Of a DNA stretch of 64,000 nt, positions 59,509 through 64,000 are shown one piece after another. Origin of the DNA: Acarospora socialis (lineage: Eukaryota > Ascomycota > Lecanoromycetes > Acarosporales > Acarosporaceae); contig JAMYGW020000006.1 of the NCBI GenBank assembly GCA_025617375.2, positions 873,001 to 937,000 of the forward strand, read 5' to 3'. Position numbers and translations under genes: made by a program. Numbering within the stretch: position 1 is the stretch's first letter; every line of letters begins with the position of its first letter. Below the pieces are notes generated by a model. That model was not told the DNA's origin. It did no database searches and saw only the letters and a program-made list of their open reading frames with translations.

Positions 59509-60557
59509 ATGCCTTCCCTTCTCGGAAAAGAGGTCGGGTCGACGGGCTACGGCCTCATGGGCAGGCTCCCTTATCCCCTCGCAATGCTGCGCTTGCGACA
59601 AAGACTGATACCCGTACAGGCCTCACGTGGCGTCCGACACCCGCGCCCGAAGCGCAGGCCTTCAAGGCGATGAAAGCAGCCCTCAACACGGGCGCCAACT
59701 TCTGGAACGGCGGCGAGATCTACGGTACACCGGAGTATAACTCGCTTCACCTGCTGAACCGCTATTTCACCGAGTATCCCGAAGACGCCGAGAAGGTGGT
59801 CATCAGCATCAAAGGCGGCATCGGCGCGAACTTGATGCCCGATGGCAGCGAGGAGGGAGTGCGGAGGAGTGTGGATAACTGCATCAAGCTGCTTGGCGGG
59901 AAGAAGACGCTCGATATCTTCGAGTGTGCGCGTGTCGATCCGAAGACGCCGATCGAGACGACCATCGAAGCTCTGGCGGCGTGCGTCAAGGAGGGGAAGA
60001 TTAAGGGAATTTCGCTCTCAGAGGTGAGGGCGGAGACGATCCGCCGCGCGCATAAAGTACACCCCATTTGCGCGGTCGAGGTCGAGTTCTCGTTGTGGGC
60101 GACGGATATCCTGTCCAATGGTATTGCGGCGACTTGTGCCGAGCTCGGCATTCCGGTCGTGGCTTACTCGCCTCTCGGACGAGGTTTCTTGACTGGGGAG
60201 ATCAAGTCCCTTGATGATCTTGCCAAGGATGACGGCCGCAGGAGGTTCCCGAGATTCCAGCCGGACGTGTTTCCGAAGAATTTGGAGTTGGTGACGGAAT
60301 TGGAGAAGCTAGCGAAGAAGAAGGGGTGCAAGCCTGGTCAGTTGGGTATGGCGTGGGTCAAGAGCTTCAATGGGAAGCCAGGCATGCCGACCATCATCCC
60401 AATTCCTGGCGCCACGACCGAACAACGTATTGTCGAGAACTCGAAGGATGTCTCCCTTACGAAGGAGGACTTGAAGGAGATTGACGACATACTGAGTAAG
60501 ACGGTGGTGGTTGGAGATCGTTACCCAGGTGCTCTGAATGCTTTGTGCAACGGCTAA
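59509..60557 (+). CDS. Aldo/keto reductase, pyridoxal reductase-like
   Basis: Predicted 329 aa, exons 59509-59560 and 59620-60557. It starts MPSLLGKEVGSTGYGLMG and continues LTWRPTPAPEAQAFKAM after the intron. Other blocks are TGANFWNGGEIYGTPEYNSL with the catalytic Tyr, VVISIKGGIG with the catalytic Lys, DIFECARVDPKTPIE, KIKGISLSEVRAETIRRAHK, EVEFSLWATDI, VAYSPLGRGFLTG and IPIPGATTEQRIVEN near the NADPH site. This is the AKR8-like pattern of fungal pyridoxal reductases (Plr1). The intron has a GC donor (G|GCAGGC) with a normal CAG acceptor, the only non-GT donor I found among the genes here. The protein is cytosolic and NADPH-dependent by family. Confidence 0.93.
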
Positions 60558-60984
60558 GTGGTGAGCCAGAATCGAAGCAGCTTAGCTAGTACAGTGGGCT
60601 TCTCCTATAGAACTATCATCAGCACCCCACTTCAAATAAACTTACGGTCTCGGTACATGACTTGGGAACGGGTACTAGATCAGATCAAGTGTAGGTTCAA
60701 GGTGTCGACATTTCGGCTTCGCGGAATGGAAACCGTCCGAATTGCAGAATTCTTGAGCTTGTTCATCATATACAAATTGCTAAGGTAAACATAGACTGCC
60801 ACTTACCAGACATAAGACTCAAAGAGCTCAGGCAGCTGCCCCACTGAACCAGACCTCACCAGATAGACAGGGTGATCACACAAGTCGGCACTGCCAGCTA
60901 ACAGTCGGTGTAATTACCGCTGACGGCTCTTCTCAAGGCATGTGGTCGGGATACTCTACCAATGCGCAGTGACTGGTGATGGGC
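60558..60984. other. Convergent spacer
   Basis: Between the aldo/keto reductase (+) and the small protein gene (-). No feature seen. Confidence 0.45.
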
Positions 60985-61419
60985 CTAACAGGATGACGGT
61001 TCTGATAATGCACCAATAGTCGTAAGAGAAGACAGAGTCTTCCCGAGCCCAAGCGGCGGCACCCCTTCCCTCAAAAATGAGAAAGTCTCAGCCAAATCTG
61101 CAATGTAAGTGGAAGCCCCTACTTCTTCCCTGCTCGTGCAGCCCTCAGCCTAACGAGCCGTACTTAAAGTACAGGCTCGAGATGCTTCTGAGGACTTCTT
61201 CCCTGCAGATTTACCTCCTTGTTGGGCTGCTTTCGAGAAAGCGAATTCGCCAAAGGACGGTATCAGAAGTGGATGGAGCTCATGTTCTTTCTTCTTCTGC
61301 TTCATTGCTTCATCCTTTCCGGTTGTAGCGCTCGCGGTTTCAGTGTCCCTTAGGAGATGTTCATAGCTTTCCTTGGCGGCGTAGTAGGCTTTGACATCGG
61401 AGCCAAAAGAGTCAGACAT
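60985..61419 (-). CDS. Small conserved-looking protein of unknown function
   Basis: It starts at 61419 (MSDSFGSDVKAYYAAKESYE) and continues HLLRDTETASATTGKDEAMK and LHPLLIPSFGEFAFSKAAQQ, which looks strongly coding and soluble. I favour exons 61419-61215 and 61097-60985: the donor GTAAAT and the acceptor ACATTGCAG keep phase, giving 105 aa ending ...LREGVPPLGLGKTLSSL and a short tail. Without splicing the frame stops at 61150, giving 90 aa with an unconvincing end. No family name is known to me. It is divergent from the C2H2 factor with about 210 bp between start codons, so they may share a promoter. Confidence 0.55.
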
Positions 61420-61632
61420 GGTGATCGTAAGAAATAGTGGATTGGATTGCAATTGAAGGATATCAAGGTGTAATGTGGGCCCTTCAAAAGCCAGAAAGTA
61501 GGTGGATGTTGTCTGCTTAGTCATACACCAACGTCCCATCTCCAAGCCTCTCATCAGTAAGTCCGCATCGAGAACGTGCAGTAGAACCGGCTAAGCAAGC
61601 CCAGTGATTGTATTCACTCAAAAATTTTCACA

Positions 61633-62822
61633 ATGGCGGACTCACCAGGCTCACCACTCTCCTCCCTCTCATCCGACGACTTCGCCGAAGACGTCAAAAC
61701 CGAAGACCGCGACCAAAGCACAGACTGCCTGCCCGATGCCCCCATCATGCCTCCAGCCAAACGCCAACGGATTGGACCTTTCTCGCACCGCACCACACCA
61801 GAATCTCACCTCGACGATCAAACCGACATCTCCTCCGACACCTCCGGCGATGTTCCCGGCTCACCTACGGGCGGGCTTCTGCCGCCCCAAGACGAGGAGG
61901 CTCTGGGCCACGAGCAAGTGACAGTGTGCAAATGGGAGGGATGTCCGGTGGGGGATTTGGGCGATATGGATGCCCTGGTCGAACACATTCACAAGGATCA
62001 CATCGGGGCCCGGCAGAAGAAGTATGCCTGCGAGTGGGAGGACTGTAGTCGGAAGGGGATGCCTCACGCAAGCGGGTATGCGCTGAGAGCGCACATGAGG
62101 AGCCATACTCGGGAGAAACCATTCTACTGTGCTCTACCTGGTCCGTATCTCCTTCAACTACTACCTCTAAACACAGCAAAGCAAAGCTGACACAGCAACC
62201 ACCTCCAGAATGCGACCGCTCCTTCACGCGCTCCGATGCGCTGGCCAAACACATGCGGACCGTGCACGAGACCGAAGCCCTACGCCCCTCGGACCCCGTC
62301 CCCAAACACCACTCCGCCGCGCTGCAGAAGCCGCAACGCCTCAAGCTCTTCTGCTCCAAGCCGCCGAGCCAGCAACGGCAGCCCGCCGATGGCTCCGCGG
62401 TCGACGACGACAACGACACCATCTACGACCACCCGGACACAGACATGGACTCGGAGCCGCAACCCCTCCCTCCCTTCGAATACCCGGACGACATCCACTT
62501 TACCCCCGAAGAACTTGCGCTCCCACCGGACCAGCTGTTCCGGCTCCTCCGACGGCAGATCCACTGGGCCGAAGACGAATCGCGCGACTTGCGCGAAGAG
62601 ACGGAGGCGCTGGAGGCGAGGCGGAAGGAGGAGTGGTACGCCAAGGAGCTGGTGCTGGCGAATGTGATGGAAGCTGAGTTGGCGAGTGCGATGGAGAGGG
62701 GCACGCCGCTGGAGACGATATTGAGGTTGAAAGACGACTTGCCGCATCCGATGTTGTCGATGGAGGGGGAGACGCCGTGGTATCGGATGTTGTCGCACGA
62801 TGTCAAGGAGGAGTTGGTTTGA
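61633..62822 (+). CDS. C2H2 zinc-finger protein with three adjacent fingers (possible INO80-associated Iec1-like factor)
   Basis: Predicted 373 aa, exons 61633-62140 and 62209-62822. Three fingers lie in residues 99-189. Finger 1 is C99, C104, H118, H123; finger 2 is C133, C138, H154, H158; finger 3 is C166, C171, H184, H189, with the linker HTREKPFYC between the last two. The N-terminus is Ser/Asp-rich, and the C-terminus (about 260-373) is a conserved acidic helical region (FTPEELALPPDQLFRLLRRQ and following, IHWAEDESRDLREETEALEA). The family is a single-copy ascomycete nuclear factor. Similarity to YY1-like Iec1 of the S. pombe INO80 complex is an inference from finger layout only. Confidence 0.88.
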
Positions 62823-63434
62823 TTTCGGTTAGGTGGTCGGGGCTCTGGCGTGGTGAATGGAGTGGGATGCTCGTTCCACGGTATGCGTTGCGGGAAGAGC
62901 TTCGGTGCTTGATGCTACGCTCAGATGTTCTGTTTTGATCAACTACATCCTCATGTTCTAGCTCAAGATCTCAAGGCCGCCTTACCTTAGATAGTTTGCG
63001 AAAGGAAGCGTGAGCTAACTGCTTTCCATGATCTGGCAAGGGTCTGAATGACCTGTCGACTAGGTATGGTGTGTGCTACTCTGTGATCTTTTACCTTTCG
63101 TTTCGCCCACTCGTCCGAGCACCGGCCAAACCGAATTCTTATGAACACTGCGTATTAACAATGTATCTGCTTTAGGGATCACCTTGAACCGGATTGAGTG
63201 TGAGTTGTCGTCATGCATGGAGGAGATTGATCGGGGAACTCCGTGTTCGAAGTATAGAAGGCAGGTCGAAGTCGGCCTAAATGAGTATAGGATTGCCCGT
63301 CATGGCCATAGCGAGTATGAGTGAAGGGCACGACAGCTCATGAGCGTACTGTCTGCAAAAAGAAATGTCTAGCCTTTATCGCTCCGCAAGATGCTCTCGA
63401 TAGAAGCTCCCAGTAAATACAATCCATACCAGAG
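62823..63434. other. Convergent spacer
   Basis: Probable 3' UTRs of the C2H2 factor and the TBCE-like gene. Nothing else recognised. Confidence 0.45.
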
Positions 63435-64000
63435 TCATCGCTGCCTTAGCTCAACCCTAACCCTGGCCTCCTTGCCACCAATCCAGAATCCCACCTCCCG
63501 CGTACTATCCACCAACTCCACCTCCCTCCTCACCCACTTCCCGGTCTTGACCAGCTCGTCCGCGCTCACCGCATCTTCCCGCCTCTTGTGCAACTGGTCG
63601 TTGCTCCCCGCTTCTGCATCCTCTTCTTCGTCGCTACTGTCCCATTCCTCTTCATATCCTGCCACGGGGTCCAACTCGCCGGTCTCCCAGGTTAATTTCA
63701 ATGACATGGGTTTCTTGCCGAATAGTCGGCCGACGATACCCTTGAGGCGGTATATGTCGAATGCGCGTGGGATCTTCTTCGTACGAGTAACAGGCTCAGC
63801 GGATGCGTGCTCCGATGTGGAAAGCGGAAAATAGAAGGTAAAAGCAATGAGACGGGCAGCGATGGAGTTGGGATCGACGGCCGTGGCTGCTTTGCGGGTG
63901 ACTGTTGGCGCGCCGTAGATTTCGCAGAGTTCTACGAATCTGGGATGTTGGGAGGTGATCTTTGTTTCTTCCGCTTCTGGGACGTCGGCCATGGCTTTGG
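63435..64000 (-). CDS. Tubulin-specific chaperone E (TBCE/Pac2)-like, C-terminal part; continues beyond window
   Basis: The frame is open from the right window edge (codons before the internal ATG at 63992 are also open) to the stop at 63437-63435. Visible blocks are HPRFVELCEIYGAPTVTRKA, SIAARLIAFTFYF, IYRLKGIVGRLFGKKPMSLK followed by LTWETGELDP, an acidic stretch WDSSDEEEDAEA, and the end REVGFWIGGKEARVRVEL. The KLTWETGE...D segment and the preceding basic motif fit the C-terminal ubiquitin-like domain of TBCE, which with cofactors C and D forms the alpha/beta tubulin assembly machine. The N-terminal CAP-Gly and LRR parts would lie outside the window, so the assignment cannot be confirmed here. 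Confidence 0.68.
   Translation of the reverse strand, partial: KAMADVPEAEETKITSQHPRFVELCEIYGAPTVTRKAATAVDPNSIAARLIAFTFYFPLSTSEHASAEPVTRTKKIPRAFDIYRLKGIVGRLFGKKPMSLKLTWETGELDPVAGYEEEWDSSDEEEDAEAGSNDQLHKRREDAVSADELVKTGKWVRREVELVDSTREVGFWIGGKEARVRVELRQR

Overview
The window is nuclear DNA of a filamentous ascomycete (Pezizomycotina). Genes carry short (42-117 nt) phase-consistent introns with GT..AG ends. Families are typical of that group: RSC7/Npl6, a zincless Fpg, UPF0643, a C2H2 factor with three adjacent fingers and a fungal homeodomain factor. AT-extreme, hypermutated transposons lie between gene-rich blocks. I cannot name the species. No rRNA, tRNA or CRISPR array was recognised.

Layout. 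0.6-2.6 kb: convergent APQ12-like and GPN3 genes. 2.6-11 kb: gene-poor, holding a decayed gene cut by a 335-bp inverted-repeat element, then a long promoter-like tract. 11-23.5 kb: RSC7/Npl6 (+), a trypsin-fold protein (-), a coiled-coil protein (+) and the nucleolar GTPase NUG1 (-), with a TA-flanked MITE just upstream of NUG1. 24.6-25.3 kb: a small secreted six-cysteine protein whose start codon overlaps the stop of another small, C-ending-codon-rich ORF. 25.4-31 kb: repeat debris, a second MITE, and an HAD phosphatase at 29.2-30.0 kb. 31.6-44.1 kb: a multi-pass membrane-protein gene (-) split inside an exon by a 10,556-bp nested Copia block. 44.1-48.2 kb: repeat-rich, gene-poor. 48.3-64 kb: homeodomain factor, MIX23/CID2-like, Fpg glycosylase, UPF0643, adenosylhomocysteinase, an aldo/keto reductase with a GC-AG intron, a small unknown protein, the C2H2 factor, and the C-terminal part of a TBCE-like tubulin chaperone that runs off the right edge.

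Retrotransposon block. Both elements have exact ends. The outer Copia (33306-43861) has 175-bp LTRs starting TGTCAG and ending CTGACA, with target duplication ATTTT. The inner Copia (37067-42546, opposite orientation) has 220-bp LTRs and target duplication TATAT, and interrupts the outer reverse transcriptase at its catalytic YIDN segment. Their interiors almost entirely lack CpG, CpC and GpG but are rich in CpA and TpG. This is unlike the classical CpA-directed RIP signature and is the most unusual signal here.

The genes are mostly unrelated housekeeping or regulatory loci (chromatin remodelling, ribosome assembly, RNA polymerase and tubulin assembly, methyl cycle, DNA repair). I see no biosynthetic cluster. 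Exon borders were derived by eye from splice motifs, frame phase and family similarity.
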